DNA of 64,000 bases from Megachile rotundata (taxonomy: Eukaryota; Arthropoda; Insecta; Hymenoptera; Megachilidae): positions 3,534,001 through 3,598,000 of the forward strand of contig NC_134991.1 in the NCBI RefSeq assembly GCF_050947335.1, given 5' to 3'. Both the position numbers and the translations under genes were made by a program. This document shows, piece by piece, positions 11,061 to 24,123 of this stretch (its first letter is position 1; each line of letters starts with the position of its first letter). Under the pieces are notes generated by a model that saw only the letters and a list, made by a program, of their open reading frames with translations, was not told the DNA's origin and did not search any database.

Positions 11061-12690
11061 AAAGAAGCAACTGAACCTTTTACTTTTCCTTTTTCCTCTT
11101 TCCCGCATCAGAGTTGAACACCTCTTAATTGAATAACGAGTAACAAATACCGTTGAACAGATTGTAGTAATTAATTTCACTATTTCGCCTCTCCTGTCTA
11201 CTTTTTTAACCTCTTAATCGGCTCTATTTTTCATCAAGAAGTACTTTTTTCTATACTTGTAATATAAAATAAATTAATACGTGTATAACAGTCTTGTTTA
11301 TAACGGATACAGATACGATACATTTTGTTTTTCGTGAAAATATTCATATTTAAGATTTTTCGGTAAAAGTACTGTTACCTGATAAGGGATACTTCGCGTG
11401 TGTTAATAATTGATTTTAATGAAACACACAGTACGAAGTTTTCAAAGATTTATTTGACCCATATTTTCAGTATCTTGAGAACTTTTTATGGTGTATATAA
11501 AATAACTTTGATGTTGTATCCTTTGTTTTATATTAACAAATATGAGTATGCAAACGATTCTGCAAAACTTTTATTTATTTAAAGATTATAATAGAAGTTA
11601 TCAAATTTTTAGATTCTTATAGGTAAAACATGACGTTGTTTTTGTATAATTACAACATTATAATGTTGTATAGTACATTCATAAAAATATAGTAGAGAAT
11701 CATATAGTATCGTACAATATAATACATTATAAATACATATACGTTTATGTCGTTTAAATGTAAATATATAGTGGCTTTCACTACATAGCAAGTACTACAT
11801 TTGCTCAAATTAAAATTAATTTCGCTAAAAGTTATTTCACAAACCTAAAATATGTCTCAAAATAAGGAAAATGAAGACGAATTTGTATTTAATATTTACG
11901 GCGATGAAATTATTAACATATTTTCGGACATGACTACTATATCACTCATTTTCATTGTAATACAAACTGGCACGAATGTTACAACATTCAAATTTTACAG
12001 CCAATTGGTTTTCATTTAATTTCAATATTCTTACGTTTTTGGTAATGACAACTAATTTATTACCTGTCTATCTTTGTACCGAACTGAAATTTTTACTGTC
12101 CGCAAACGTCTGAAAAGAAAATTTTATAAATATGAATTTCACATCGAAAAGATATAAAAGTTAAGATGTATTTGTGTATTTTCAAATAATAGTTATTTGT
12201 TCTGTAATAAACTCTAAAATTCGATTAATCAAAATATTAAAATATTAGAATTTATTTCGAATTCATATAATAAAAGATTACTTGTATTAAATTATTTTAT
12301 ACTTACTGAATATTTGTTGTATCGTTCATTTAATTAATTAATCTCGGATTTAAGAACGGATTAATGACTACTTATATTTGAATTGAAACTACACTATACA
12401 AATAAATAAATAATAGATAATACGTAAACTGATGTAGACAATGATTCCTTATCTCGATCAAACTTAACATATATTTTGACAAAAGACATCTTAATAATTT
12501 TCGCATTTGGAAATAAGAAATTTAAGATACGTCATTTTTATGAGTTCCGTAAATTTAGTGTTAATAATATAGTACATATAATGTACTGTAACATATAACA
12601 CATGTAATATAGTATGCTATAGGTTTCTTTTAAATAATAAAAATATTGCAAGAAACACGATTAAGGCAATAATTTGTTAATTTTACAAAA
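11060..12690. other. AT-rich intronic DNA, nothing recognised
   Basis: Two 60-codon open frames are present, with no domain and no codon bias. Confidence 0.6.
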
Positions 12691-13030
12691 CCGAAATGAA
12701 TCCAAGTACAGGCTCATTTTGACAAAAGTAGGTACAGTGATTGTGACCCACAATCGATGTACAGTACACTGTTGTATAGAACCTTTTCACGGTACGTGCT
12801 ACGAGTACGGAATCTTTTTCGTGAGGCCAGCATGAAATAACTGCACCGGCGAATTGTCTGCATAAAGTATTCAAGGGTAAGGTGAGGGACCAGTAAGATG
12901 GCTACACGTACGTATATATTTCGTATACCTAAGGTCGTTATCCGTTCTAAAAATTGCCGACCGGCTAAATTTTGTTCCTTCTACATTCTCTTGCCCTTCG
13001 TGGTTACAACATTTGCCAATTCGAACGACT
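12690..13030. promoter_or_regulatory. GC-richer island
   Basis: About 340 bp of mixed, non-repetitive sequence with several CpGs between AT-rich flanks. A 63-codon minus-strand frame has no known domain. Confidence 0.28.
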
Positions 13031-13499
13031 TCTCTGAAGCACGCCAATTTTGGTACCGAATTTAAATAAAAATGAGGTGAATTTAATCTTTGCTCTTACA
13101 CGTTCAGAAAAATAGCAACATTTAAATAGTAGGATATATTTTATCGGCTATACATATATTGTATAGATAGATATACATATAGACTGACATCATGTGATGT
13201 TGGAAACTAGTGCACAAAAATACTTATTGCACACTAATTTTTCGCTTTTGGTTTCGAGAAAGTATGTGTTTAAGTGTTTTATCAGTGTTTTTAATACGGA
13301 ATGGCTGATTCATTGGTAAAACAAATTGTTCATCTAATTTTCAGCTGGGTATCAGTTTATTAGCATGTTTGAAATTCTTATTGGTGCGTATCGTAACATA
13401 ATAGGAAGTGAAATTTTAATTTGTCATGTTATAAACATTCTACAATTTTCGGATTACGTTCTTTTATTATTGCACACCATATATAACGAAATGCGTAAT

Positions 13500-13830
13500 T
13501 TGGAAATTTTTTAATTTAGACATTGTAGATTTGAAAATTTCAGCTTATAAAAATTTGTAAATGTTTGCATTGAAGAGTCGGAAATTTAAGGGTCGAAAAT
13601 ATTAAAATTCGAGGAATTTGGAAATTGATAGGATCCAAATCTTCAATATATATAAATTTGAAAATTTGAAAGTTTACAAAATGGGATTTTAAAAATATCC
13701 GATTTTGAAAATTTAAGAAATTTAAAAATATAAGAACTAGTAACATAGAAACTTTGTAATTTGAAAATTTGAACTTTAAAAGATTTGAAGTTGGCAATTT
13801 GGAAATTCGTAACTAATAATTTCTAAATTT
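13500..13830. repeat. Quasi-periodic AAATTT array (purine orientation)
   Basis: Irregular repetition of words such as GAAAATTTGAA, GGAAATT and AATTTAAG every 8-11 bases. No fixed unit exists. It is the first of nine such arrays; the others are at 22450, 27480, 29330, 36160, 50530, 52020, 53530 and 63490. Confidence 0.6.
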
Positions 13831-14159
13831 TGTATATAAGAAAAAGTCAGTTCCTCTCCAATTACACCAATGTTTTTACATCATCAAATTGTATCAGACA
13901 TTCTCCATTCTAATATCCACCACTTTATACGTAACAGACTCTAACTTTATAATAATCGTGTACTATTATAGATATTGAGATACTTTGGAAGGCAACTGTT
14001 ATTCTATTACCATGATAGCATTAACTTGTTTTTTGACACGTTCAAAGGTAAAAAACGTCCCTTGTTTGTAGCAACAGTTTCTGTTTTTTTCTGAATCTTG
14101 CTGATTTGGATTTATGGAGTTTGCGATAAATGTTACACAGTATACAGAATCAACCGACG

Positions 14160-14480
14160 AATTGCGAGAGCTGCACAACGTAGCAGAGGAAAAAGAATTG
14201 GTGGAATGGAAAGTGTGTGAGTGGCCGTAAAATCGGGTGTCGTTTGCGTTTTCTATTTAGCCATTTCGAATCAACCTTTCTCTGTTTCCGTTTATAGTCT
14301 TTTTCTTTCGCTCTGCTGGCTTCGTCCCAGTAGACGGGCGACTCGAATTGAATTCCTCGCGATACGGTTAGTTGGATTTACATGGATACTGAATGCGCAC
14401 TATCCTCGGCCACTGTGCTCGTTCTCTATAAGACTATGGTCTTCTTGTTATCAGTGCATCAATTCATATTGATCAATACA
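14160..14480. promoter_or_regulatory. GC-richer island
   Basis: Non-repetitive, CpG-bearing sequence. An 83-codon frame spans it with no recognised domain. Confidence 0.28.
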
Positions 14481-14512
14481 AAGCGTATCATAGTATACAG
14501 AACGTACCCGCT

Positions 14513-14765
14513 TTTTACTACCAAACTTTATTAGCATATTCTATTCGAGAAAATAAGATAAGAATGTTATATCAGCATAGGGTTTCAAATATTTTATTAA
14601 AAAGCTATAATAAAAATACGGAACGGCAATGGACTGCTTTGTAGTTCGATACTGCATACCGAGTGTACTAATTCTATTCATGTACGTTCACCAACATATG
14701 ATTGAAAATTTGAAAAAATGTTAATATAAACTGAGACTCCTGAATGCATTATTAAAAGTTGCTAT
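14513..14765. repeat. Dispersed repeat, copy 1 (partner at 33970-34215)
   Basis: Shared words in the same order include CAAACTTTATT, GAGAAAATAA, GAATGTTATAT, CATAGGGTTTCAAA, CTGCTTTGT, TATGAACTGAAACTC versus ATAAACTGAGACTC, and AATGCATTATTAAAAGT. Overall similarity by eye is near 75% over about 250 bp, 19.4 kb apart in direct orientation. Confidence 0.7.
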
Positions 14766-14779
14766 AAATAATATGAACA

Positions 14780-15420
14780 TTCCTCACAATCTTTTAATAA
14801 AATATTTAAATGCCTATATTTATATGATATTTTTTATCATTTTTATTTATAGATTTATAGATTTTTATCATTTTATTTATAGTGCTGGTAAAGTTTTACG
14901 TACAAAACTGAGATTGTACTCCATTGAGATACAATAGAGACCGAGGACATTTTGTACTTTTGTGATAACTTTTCATAAAGTGATTAAAATTTTTTTTAAT
15001 ATAACGCTTTTCTCTTAATTTTACGTATGGAACGAGTTGGTAAAGTTTGGGAGTAAAAATCGAAGACACTGTGTATATGTATACTTTCAAAACGGGATAT
15101 TTGTGTATAAGGAATATCATACGTGAATTATAAACGCAAGATGTCCAAGAACATATTAACACTAAATACATTAATCCTTTTTTTTGATAAAAATCAAAAT
15201 CGATTTCAAGAAAACCGCCTTAAAAAGAATCACCGTTTTGGTAGTTTTAGTGTGAAAATACATTACTACAATTTTTCAATGCGATTTGTTAAAAGTAAAA
15301 GATACTACCTATTGTAATTTTTGACAATTTCAGCATGACAGGTAATATGTCAAGTTTTTCCGCTAAAATTTCAACTTTCACTCAAATTTCCTAATTTAGC
15401 GTCCTGTTTTTTGTAGCAGC
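14780..15420. other. AT-rich intronic DNA with short ATTTATAG duplications
   Basis: The words TTTATTTATAG and ATAGATTTTTATCATTTT repeat at 14839-14882. Nothing else was seen. Confidence 0.55.
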
Positions 15421-15760
15421 GTTTCCCTTACAATGTAATCGATTGCGATACTCTTGAATACATCTATCGATAGCATACCGCTCTTTACCAAAATCGTCAC
15501 GGTGAATTTGTTCGAGTCGCATCGTGTTTAAGTTCCAGCCACCGGCACATGTATACGTGGTATAACGTCACAGCGTATACGTGGTGTTATCGCCCAAGCA
15601 GAGGCTGTACCTACACAAATATACAAGCTGGAGCTACGTATCGCAGCTACGACGAAGCCAAGGTAGCATTTGCATGAATTTGTCGGTCCGATATCCCGGT
15701 CTACATCGAGCTTTAAACCGAAGGAAGCCGAACTCGGGACACCGCATAATGGTCTAACAT
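15420..15760. promoter_or_regulatory. GC-richer island with twin GTATACGTGG boxes
   Basis: GTATACGTGG occurs at 15551-15560 and again at 15575-15584, exactly 24 bp apart, each followed by a TATAAC/TGTTAT-like word. TACGTG is the recognised core of bHLH-PAS sites (single-minded/trachealess class). An enhancer role is a hypothesis. Confidence 0.35.
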
Positions 15761-15836
15761 TAAGATTTACCAGCTCACAATTAAATAAAATCGACCTTTA
15801 TAAGCTAAAAAAATTATTATAAATTTACTTACTAAT

Positions 15837-15992
15837 GTTGATTAAGATTGTAGAAAAAATAATCACCATATTATTGATTTTGGTTAATGTTGTAGAACAA
15901 ATTATAATAAACCGATGTTGTTTAAAATTGTAGAAACAAGTATCATGAATTTATTGATCTTGGTTAAAGTTGTACAAAAAATTGTCATTGGT
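15837..15992. repeat. Degenerate tandem repeat of about 40 bp, four units
   Basis: Units share TTGATTAAGATTGTAGAAA, TTGGTTAATGTTGTAGAAC, TTGTTTAAAATTGTAGAAAC and TTGGTTAAAGTTGTACAAA, with GTTGTAG/ATTGTAG words spaced 42, 38 and 42 bp. Confidence 0.7.
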
Positions 15993-16162
15993 TAGCTCTA
16001 AACTTACCAGCTTATAATACATATTTACTTTAAAGTTGGAAATAAAATGCAGATACAAATAAACAAACGATAAACCATAAATTAATATAACCATTAATTC
16101 TTTATCTATAAAACAATTAATTATTTGGTCATATACAAAACAATACATTAGAACAAACACGA

Positions 16163-16213
16163 TTTTTGTATATCTGTCTTGTATATCTGTTTTGTATATT
16201 TTGTATATCTGTC
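16163..16213. repeat. Short tandem repeat TTGTATATCTGT
   Basis: Three to four copies of a 12-bp unit with one shortened copy. Confidence 0.75.
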
Positions 16214-16369
16214 GCTATTCAAATGATGAACTTCGAATATTTCCCAACTTTAACAAAATTATTTTGAAAATAATCATGATAAATGAATCAAAGATTAAAA
16301 ATATTGTTAAAAAAGTATCTTTTCTTTTATAAATCCTAGATCAATTATTTAAGAAGTGAGACGACAACA

Positions 16370-17660
16370 TTCTGAGCCATTGTAGACCGTGATCTTCGGT
16401 TGGTCGGGACGGCCTCCTTTAAGAAGTGCGCGAGGGGAGGTGACTTTTTTCAATTTGTTAATTCAGGGTAATTCTGAGGGTGGCTAATTTCGAGCCAACC
16501 CTCTCTCTGTTATCCAACTAGCGGTACCTTGCTCTCGAGCTTACTCGCCACTGTTCTCCTCGCGACTTTTAATCTCTGCTATATTTCTTTTGCTCGCAAC
16601 CCCCTCGCAGTTTCCTTTGTTTCACCCTGTGTAAAATTACAACACGTTGTATGCCGTTCAGAATCATCGAAAGTGTCTACAGGGCCGTGATAAGTGCTTT
16701 TAAAATTGCCTTGAAACGTGCTTCGAGATAATTAATAAATTGTAATTGTAATACATTTAGATAATTAATAATTATAAATTGTTTGTAATTGTAATGAAGT
16801 TTCATTATTTTTTTTGTCTCGTACTTATTTCTTTTGTCTCAACTCAATTACACTTACTATTTTATTTCAATATAATTCTTTGAAATATGCGTATACGTAC
16901 TTACACGATATATCACTAACGTGACAATTACATATTCAAATACCTCAAGTATGACATTTCAACCAAGGAGGGTAGAACATCTCTACGAACATATCCCGAA
17001 TAGCATCGCTAGGATATGTAGAGCCCATACAGTGGTTGTACTTCGTGGGGCACTTTCACCGTACTATATCACTTCTTCTTTCTTGGCTCTCCTTTTCAAA
17101 CAAAGAAAGAAGTCATCAATATCCCGTGTCTTTTCGCTTTTATCCAGCAAGCAAGGGACAAAATTTTGGCCTCGAATGGGCGGAGTCACGCCTAATCCCC
17201 AGAGTCAAAATGGAAGTCTCTGGAGACACCCTTCTTCGGACCTACTGGCGAAAGTTCTGTCCCTCGTGAACGAGGTTAAGCTGGACTAGAGGGTGGTTAC
17301 GGACGATACTTCCTCAGCCGAGGAACATATTACCGAACGAGGAGGACATTTTGCGAATTTCCGTACTCCAACACGAAACGGACGTTAGTAGGGTGGCCGA
17401 AGGATCGCGAGGGCTGCCTACGCACCCTTCGAATCTTCCCTTGAAAAACGAAATAGGGTGCCTTCTTTTCCTTTCTTTTCCTTTCTTTCCGACCGTGCCG
17501 CGCTTTCCTACGTGCCAATATCTCTGCGACGACCTTGCACCCGCACGTGGAGACCGTTTCGTGATGGCTTTCGATTTTTTGATGCTCACGACCAATGCCG
17601 TTTCTTGGGGACACTTCAGGGGTTGAACGTTTCAGTTTTCTGATGTTTTTATCGGAGAAC
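16370..17660. promoter_or_regulatory. Largest GC-richer island of the upstream intron
   Basis: It spans about 1.3 kb with an AT-rich gap near 16730-16900 that carries a duplicated AGATAATTAATAA word. The 17460-17510 section is a CTTTTCCTTT pyrimidine tract. Open frames up to 122 codons overlap on both strands, which argues that low stop density, not coding, explains them. No domain was found. Confidence 0.3.
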
Positions 17661-18880
17661 ACTATTCTCGATCCTCACACTTTTGCTGCAATTTTATTTA
17701 ATTGTTACTAGCAAATTGTTTGTACAGGGTAACTGCTTCTATTTATATATTATTGATCCCATTTGTTCAATAACGAATTGGTTATGGAATTAGTTCGTTT
17801 GAATTCCGACTATAAACAATTTATGTTAATTTCTAATTGTTTACTTTTATTAAGTTTCTTTTTAAGCATTCTCTCAACTTAAATATAAAGGTACGTAGTT
17901 TTGTCTTTTATCCTAAATTTAGACTCTGTTTCTAATTTTGTATCAAATTTTCATTAAGATTTTAATATCGACGTATATTAATAAATACGCATTGTATGTC
18001 AACCATTTGCACTCAGAAGGTGACTGATCAATCGGTTTAATACAACAGTCTATAATAAGTAATTTTTAAGTCAATCTATAGTTATATATGTGATGCATGC
18101 ACAGAGTGAAATAGTCAATAGCATCAATTAATAACAGAGAAATAATAACTTCGAAAAAATTCATCAAACATTTCAATTAGGAAGTTATAAATTCCTAGCT
18201 GCTAATAACTAAAATACCTTCGAGTAAAAAGCGATAATTTTACTCGTTATAAAATTAAATACAGTTATCACTTTCATAAGTTCCATTATTTTTTTTTAAA
18301 TAGTAGTAAATAGCATATACCAACAACAATAATTTTTACAAAAAATTATTTTTACTAATAAAATAGTCAGTTCCATTAAAATAAATTTGTATTAGATGTT
18401 TTTTTTTATTCACTCACTTAAAAGAAACAGTCAACAGTGCTAAGAGCAGTAGTTATAACGTAGATGTAAGTAACTTATGGGTCCTCGACTATCTTATTGA
18501 TTCAATTTGATAACAGTATAATTTAAACGTTAAATTCTGTTCTTTAAAATCTCAGTCGTAATTCTTTATTTTTCAAAATCCGACATTTTTTCTAAAAGGA
18601 CAGTATGATACCCAGACTGTTGATATGTATGCATTATAAATATACAGCAAATCACTTTTAAAACATTACTGAGCATTCTTAGCAACTCTTCATAATTTTT
18701 AACAATGGAAGAAATTAATCATTGTACTCGCAGTCATTATAATAGAAAAATAAATTTCTTTACCGTCTATTTACTTTTTTATAAAGTACTTGCGTTAACA
18801 CTACCACTATAACCCAATAAAAATAACTGATTTCAATTTTTACATTTTACATTGTAAAATTTTGTTAGCATTTTGTTGCC
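17660..18880. other. AT-rich intronic DNA, nothing recognised
   Basis: No supported feature was found. Confidence 0.6.
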
Positions 18881-19045
18881 GAAGGGTCTGTCATATTTTG
18901 TTGCCATAAAAAATGTATACCTTAGTCGATGCTTCAGTATTTACTTATTTATTTTTCCACTTTATTTTCAATTTAAACGTAAGTGTGCATTTAACGCCGG
19001 TAGTTCTAGTATCAATATAAGCAGTTTATCGATAAAATAATGACC
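18880..19045. repeat. Dispersed repeat, copy 2 (partner at 6290-6480)
   Basis: This is the same word order as copy 1, with the best match at 18924-19040. The copies lie about 12.6 kb apart in the same orientation. Confidence 0.55.
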
Positions 19046-19129
19046 GCCTTCCGTACAATATGAAAGAAAATCATTTTCACCAAAACAATTCAAAGAAAAT
19101 TAACCTGTTGTGTGTTAAGTGTTTCAATT

Positions 19130-19490
19130 GCTTAGGCACGGTTGCGTGTTTTCTTTGTTTACTAGAGTATTGTATATAAACCTGGTGGTAAGGAGTTGTA
19201 CGAAGTTTGGGGTTGGTCGGACAACGGCATCATAAGTCGGGACTGGTTTGGGGGGGATTGGGTGGCGGTTGGGGTGGCGAGAGTCCCTGGAGGCGGTAGG
19301 CTAAATATATCCACCCCCGACAACCCTCGAGGGAGAATGTCAAGACAACATGGCCGACGCCCGTCACCCTACCAGCGACCCTATGTGTACACTAGTCCAT
19401 GTTCGACCACCCTCATGCCTCAAGAACGTTCAAAGACTACGGCCATCGTTTCGCTAAACGTTTGCTCGTATTTTCATCTGAACTGGTAAT
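19130..19490. promoter_or_regulatory. G-rich island with quadruplex-prone run
   Basis: A + strand run at 19246-19282 has G7, G3 and G4 tracts plus several GG pairs (GGGGGGGATTGGGTGGCGG, then TTGGGG). A 97-codon frame covers it with no known domain. Confidence 0.4.
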
Positions 19491-19499
19491 CACGATCAA

Positions 19500-20640
19500 T
19501 TTCATTTACCTATGACAAAATATGGCACAGATTGAAAAGATAAAATTGTTCCTGAAAAATGATAGAATAGTTATTCACAATAATATTACAGTACATTATT
19601 CATAATAAAGACAACGATAGAAAATATGAAATATTTTCAGAGACAGGACAGAATAATATGTTTAATAACATAGTATTTATTACATCAACCTAAAAGTTTA
19701 TTGTATTTTACGTTATGAGGGAAAAAATAACCTTTTTATATAAGTTGTTTCTTTTACTTATAGGCTTAAAACTACGATAAATATCGAAAAAATATTTATA
19801 TAAATTTTACGCTATTTTTGACGATCAATATACCGGTAAGGAATTATCAGAAACATAAATTTTGGTTCTGAAGATCAAATTCCTTTCGCATTTTTTCTTT
19901 TCAGAAATTTATTGCATAAAGTATTAGCGTAATACACGTTACACTTTCATTTTCCATTTTAGTATACGAGCTTGAAAATCTTTATTCTTTAAGAGGGAAC
20001 AAGGAATCTGCAGAAGGCGGAAAAAATAGGGGATATAAGTTGCGCAGATAATTCTCGAAGGCAAGAACAGAGGAGGTAACGGGGTTGGTAGGCTTGAAAA
20101 GTGTTGGCAATTGAAAGCACGAGAGGTGTCTACGTTACAAAGCAAAAAATCTTTCAGGATGATATAGAAATTCCCTACAGTTATTATATTAATTTAATTT
20201 CTATTATTTTAACAACAGTATTATCCAATTTGTATGTAGATGTGCCATAAAATGAGACTAATAGAAAGCATTAAATACTGATAAATAATTTATTTGAAAT
20301 TGTTCATATTTTCAAAATACTCTCGAATTATTAAAAAAAATATTACTTGATATTTAATTGATAATCATCACCATTATTAAGATACTAAAAAACAGCTATT
20401 ATATTCATTACAGCATACTTTTTGTGCTGTTTATATACACATTTTTATGTAATATAAAAATTATAATTTTAATTTATATGGTACTTTGAATTGTCTAAAG
20501 TCAATGTATACAAATGCACATATTTTTATATGTCAATGCAATATGCATTTTGTTTTCTGCATGCATATTTTTTACCGTTAACATTAAATATTTTGGAATT
20601 CATTGTTTCAAAAAATGTTTCGAAATGGAGTCACATGTTT
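19500..20640. other. AT-rich intronic DNA, nothing recognised
   Basis: A purine-rich patch is present at about 19990-20110. Confidence 0.6.
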
Positions 20641-20950
20641 TTCTCGGACGCCTTGACTCGGTGGCCCATAAGAAGTTTGCCACGAGCGAAGAGGAACAAA
20701 AAGAGTCTGTACGAAAGTTGAAGAAGAAAGTCGAAGGGCTAAAAAAGGAGAGGATATAGAGAGGCTCAGGATCGAGAAAGAAACCACGAATCCCTCGGGA
20801 CTATCGACTGCCGAGTCCCGTGGGGCAAGTCGATACTCCAGGGACACCCTGTCCTCTTTCTTCAGAGGTCCATCCTCTTTCTCTTCACTTCTTCATCGCC
20901 TCTTTCTACCAACATTCGAGTTCTAAACAGTCGGCGCAAGCGCAAAACAT
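20640..20950. promoter_or_regulatory. GC-richer island with tandem COE binding sites
   Basis: TCCCTCGGGA at 20791-20800 is an exact match to the COE/EBF palindrome TCCCNNGGGA. TCCCGTGGGG at 20816-20825 matches nine of ten positions, 25 bp downstream. A pyrimidine tract follows (about 20857-20915). Sites for the gene's own product inside its own intron suggest an autoregulatory enhancer. The sites are seen; the function is inferred. Confidence 0.5.
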
Positions 20951-21700
20951 CCTTGTTGTCTCTAAACATCGCTTCATTTTTTTACATTTCGTCTGTACAT
21001 TTGTACGTACTATTATATTAGTAAAATTGAACTTATAAAACTTATGAGCATTTTAATCATTTATTTGATGTGAAATTTAGTCGAATTTCCGTTAATTTGT
21101 ACTTTAATATATCCGCTGCAACCGTTCAAGGGATACAGACCGTTTTTTATGTAATTTTACACAATTTTTTATTCAACTAACAAGAATATTATCGCACCCG
21201 ATTAGTATTACTTTTATAAATCTTAATAATTAATGAAGAATTTGTTGTATTTTTTATTTCTCATGAACAAAGTTTTGCAGGAATTTACATTTCCTTTTAA
21301 ATAATTTCAATCTTTCATTTTTTTATTGTACACTAATTATGTAGCATGCAACAGGTTTTTTTTGGAACTCTCAGGTTTTGTCTCACTTTTCGTTAAATAA
21401 AATAATATATTTTTCTTCGTTTGCTAAGCAGTTCTCATTGAACTGAGTGAGTAGCATTTACCACTTTTCTTTATTTTGTGTAGCTAGAGTATTATCACAA
21501 AAACTATGTTTTTAAAGTAGAATTTTGGTACATAAAAATAAGATTTGAAAATCAATATTTAAGCTGATATATGTATTATATTACTATGCACTATAATTCT
21601 CAGAAAACATTACTTGTAACATATCTTTGAAAAATGAAAGAAAATGTGAGCCTCTAACAGAGAACACTTTAGCATTATAGGTACAGAGACTTACAGTTAA
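20950..21700. other. AT-rich intronic DNA, nothing recognised
   Basis: No supported feature was found. Confidence 0.6.
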
Positions 21701-22060
21701 ATATGTGCGATAGGACGAGCGGTAACAATGTGTGGTCGGGTTGTCAGCACCAGTAAGTTATTTAGCGGTTGAGACCGTAGCAGTTGGCAGTACTGTCTAA
21801 TTGTAACGACACCTTTGGGACTGGTATCACTCCCCGTATCCACCAAACCACCCACTTTCTACCCCTGCAATTGTTGAAACGCTCAGGTATACACCCACAA
21901 ACACCAGCAGCCACTTCCTCCTTCCTCTACCTCCTTCCGCTTTCTCCACGAAAACCTTCAGACGCTCTAAATCAAAAAATACGACGACACCGTGTCGAAG
22001 TATTCGTGTCCTGTACGATTTAACGTTCCATTCGGCCAGACAGTAGGAAAGGTGGAGAAT
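21700..22060. promoter_or_regulatory. GC-richer island with pyrimidine tract
   Basis: The sequence is non-repetitive, with CTTCCTCCTTCCTCTACC-type pyrimidines near 21913-21955. Confidence 0.28.
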
Positions 22061-22449
22061 GTTATATACTTGCGAGACTTACTTCGTAATTTATAAATTA
22101 TAAACGTACACCCACGATCAAAAGTCATGCACACTTAGCAATTTTGAAACTTTCTAGCATAAAATATAAATTATGTATTTAGCATGTTGATTATCACACT
22201 GAAGCAGTTAAAAATTTGATTAGGTAAAATTTTTATTTTTAACAAATTTTACCCAAAATTTTTGTACTTCATTGTGTTTGTTATTCGTAATTCGAAATAC
22301 GAGTACTTTTGATTAGGTAAATAAACAAATTTTGAATAACATAGGTGATAGATTTGTATGAAAATTTAAGCCATATATAAGTGACGTGGCATTCAAATGT
22401 GAAACTGCATCGCTTTACTGTTACGCATATTTATGAATACTAATATATG

Positions 22450-22810
22450 ATATAGAGATATGGGAATTTGGAAAATTATATCTTTAATTTCTTAATTTTT
22501 AATTTTTCCAAATTTTCAAATTACGAAATTATAAAGTTTCCACAAATACGAATTTTTCAAATTTCTAAATCTCCAAACTCACAACTTTCTAAATGACCAA
22601 TTCCTCAACTTGAATTCTCTAACTGTCTAAATCTCCAAATTCTAAAATCATTAAATAACTAAATTACCAAATCACCAAATCTTCAAGTATACAAATTCTC
22701 TCATCATTAAGTACCCAAAGAACAAAACCAACTTTCCAAATTCACTGTTCAAGTTAAAAACATTTAAATTTGCAGAAACCTAAATCTCGAAATTTTCAAA
22801 TTCTGATACT
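22450..22810. repeat. Quasi-periodic CTAAATTT array (pyrimidine orientation)
   Basis: Words such as CCAAATTTTC, TCTAAATCTCC and ACCAAATCACC recur every 8-10 bases without a fixed unit. This is the reverse orientation of the 13500 array. Confidence 0.6.
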
Positions 22811-22839
22811 TTCGTATCCAGCCAAGTTTAATCCAGGGT

Positions 22840-23470
22840 TTAAGATTACGCACCATTCGTGGCAGAAGCGATTGTTGAAAGTTCAGCCTGAGAGTACAAA
22901 GATGCGAATATCGAGCAGGTTGTCGCCTCGTAATCGTGCGTCTCGAAAACCGGGTCTCTCGTAAACTTCCGTGCGAGTATGGACGTTTGCTTTATTGCCG
23001 GGGCTTCTGATATCGCGGCAGTTGGTAGCAACATCGGTAGAAAGGCAGGCAGGAGGCATTATCTTCTCTTCGTGAGGGTGAGAGAGGGCGAATACCCTCC
23101 CCATAAGATCACCATGGCAACCCCTGTACAGCCCGCCACGGCGTCGTGTCCTGCGTGCTTCCATGTCCTGCTAGCATGGCGACTGCTAACCTCCGAAACT
23201 CCACTGTCGACGATAATAGAAGTCTTCTTTCTTTTCCTCAGGTTGCTTCCCTTAACTTTTATTTTCAACATTTATTTCTACCAGTTACACGCGATCTCGA
23301 TTCTCATTGCCATAGACAAGTGATTTTTAATGAAACGCGGGAGAATGATACTTGGATATACTCGATCTTATCCTGATATCTCTTTTGAAGGGTCTATAAT
23401 CTTCGTTCTGTGATCGTGAATTAATTGATCCTATTAGTGTTGGTGTCGAAAGTAGATTTGTGTGATTACG
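22840..23470. promoter_or_regulatory. GC-richer island
   Basis: About 600 bp of CpG-bearing unique sequence with overlapping open frames on both strands (up to 114 codons), none with a domain. This looks like conserved non-coding sequence rather than a gene, but I cannot test conservation. Confidence 0.3.
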
Positions 23471-24120
23471 CGAGCTGTCATTAGATACTTGATATCGTAA
23501 TGGATCCTTGGAACGTTTTTTAATTGTTGTAAACGAATTACAAATGAATAATTAATGACAGAAGCTTACACTTATAAAGATTTTTAACACATATGTTATA
23601 TTTATGTATTGTTTATCGACAATAAAAATATTACTATAGTTTTTCGAAATACCATGTAACAGTATACTATTGATTTGGCTGGTTTTGACCATTCGTAGTG
23701 TATGATTGCTAATATGAACAGGATAGGGAAAGAAATATTTTAGTACATATTAATTATTAATTAATTGGTTATCAAAAAAAAATTATTTTAAAAATAAATT
23801 GTACTTTAAATTATGTAAGGTAATAGAATACGCATATAATGCAGGATAGGCCGAAAGTTAGTTTCTTATTCTTTTGACTATATATTTTGTATACATAAAT
23901 ATAAGCATTTTTGTATAAATCAGTAGTAATTTGTATTAAAAAATTGTTATACTAATATAGTTTTCATACTTACAATTACTATGTAAAATTGTATCTATTG
24001 AATGGCCGCCCTTCAACAAATTCATAAGTTTAGACTCTTTTCACATCTTTTACTATTTCACTTAAAAGTGATAGTTCGTTTTTTGTGATATTATGTTTTA
24101 ATTTACTTAAAATGTTCAAC
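23470..24120. other. AT-rich intronic DNA, nothing recognised
   Basis: No feature appears before the left end of the foldback element. Confidence 0.6.
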
Positions 24121-24123
24121 TTA

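Noticed and set aside
16921..17289. 122-codon open frame and overlapping frames at 17314-17662 on the other strand
   Set aside because: Open on both strands with no family resemblance; explained by locally low stop density.
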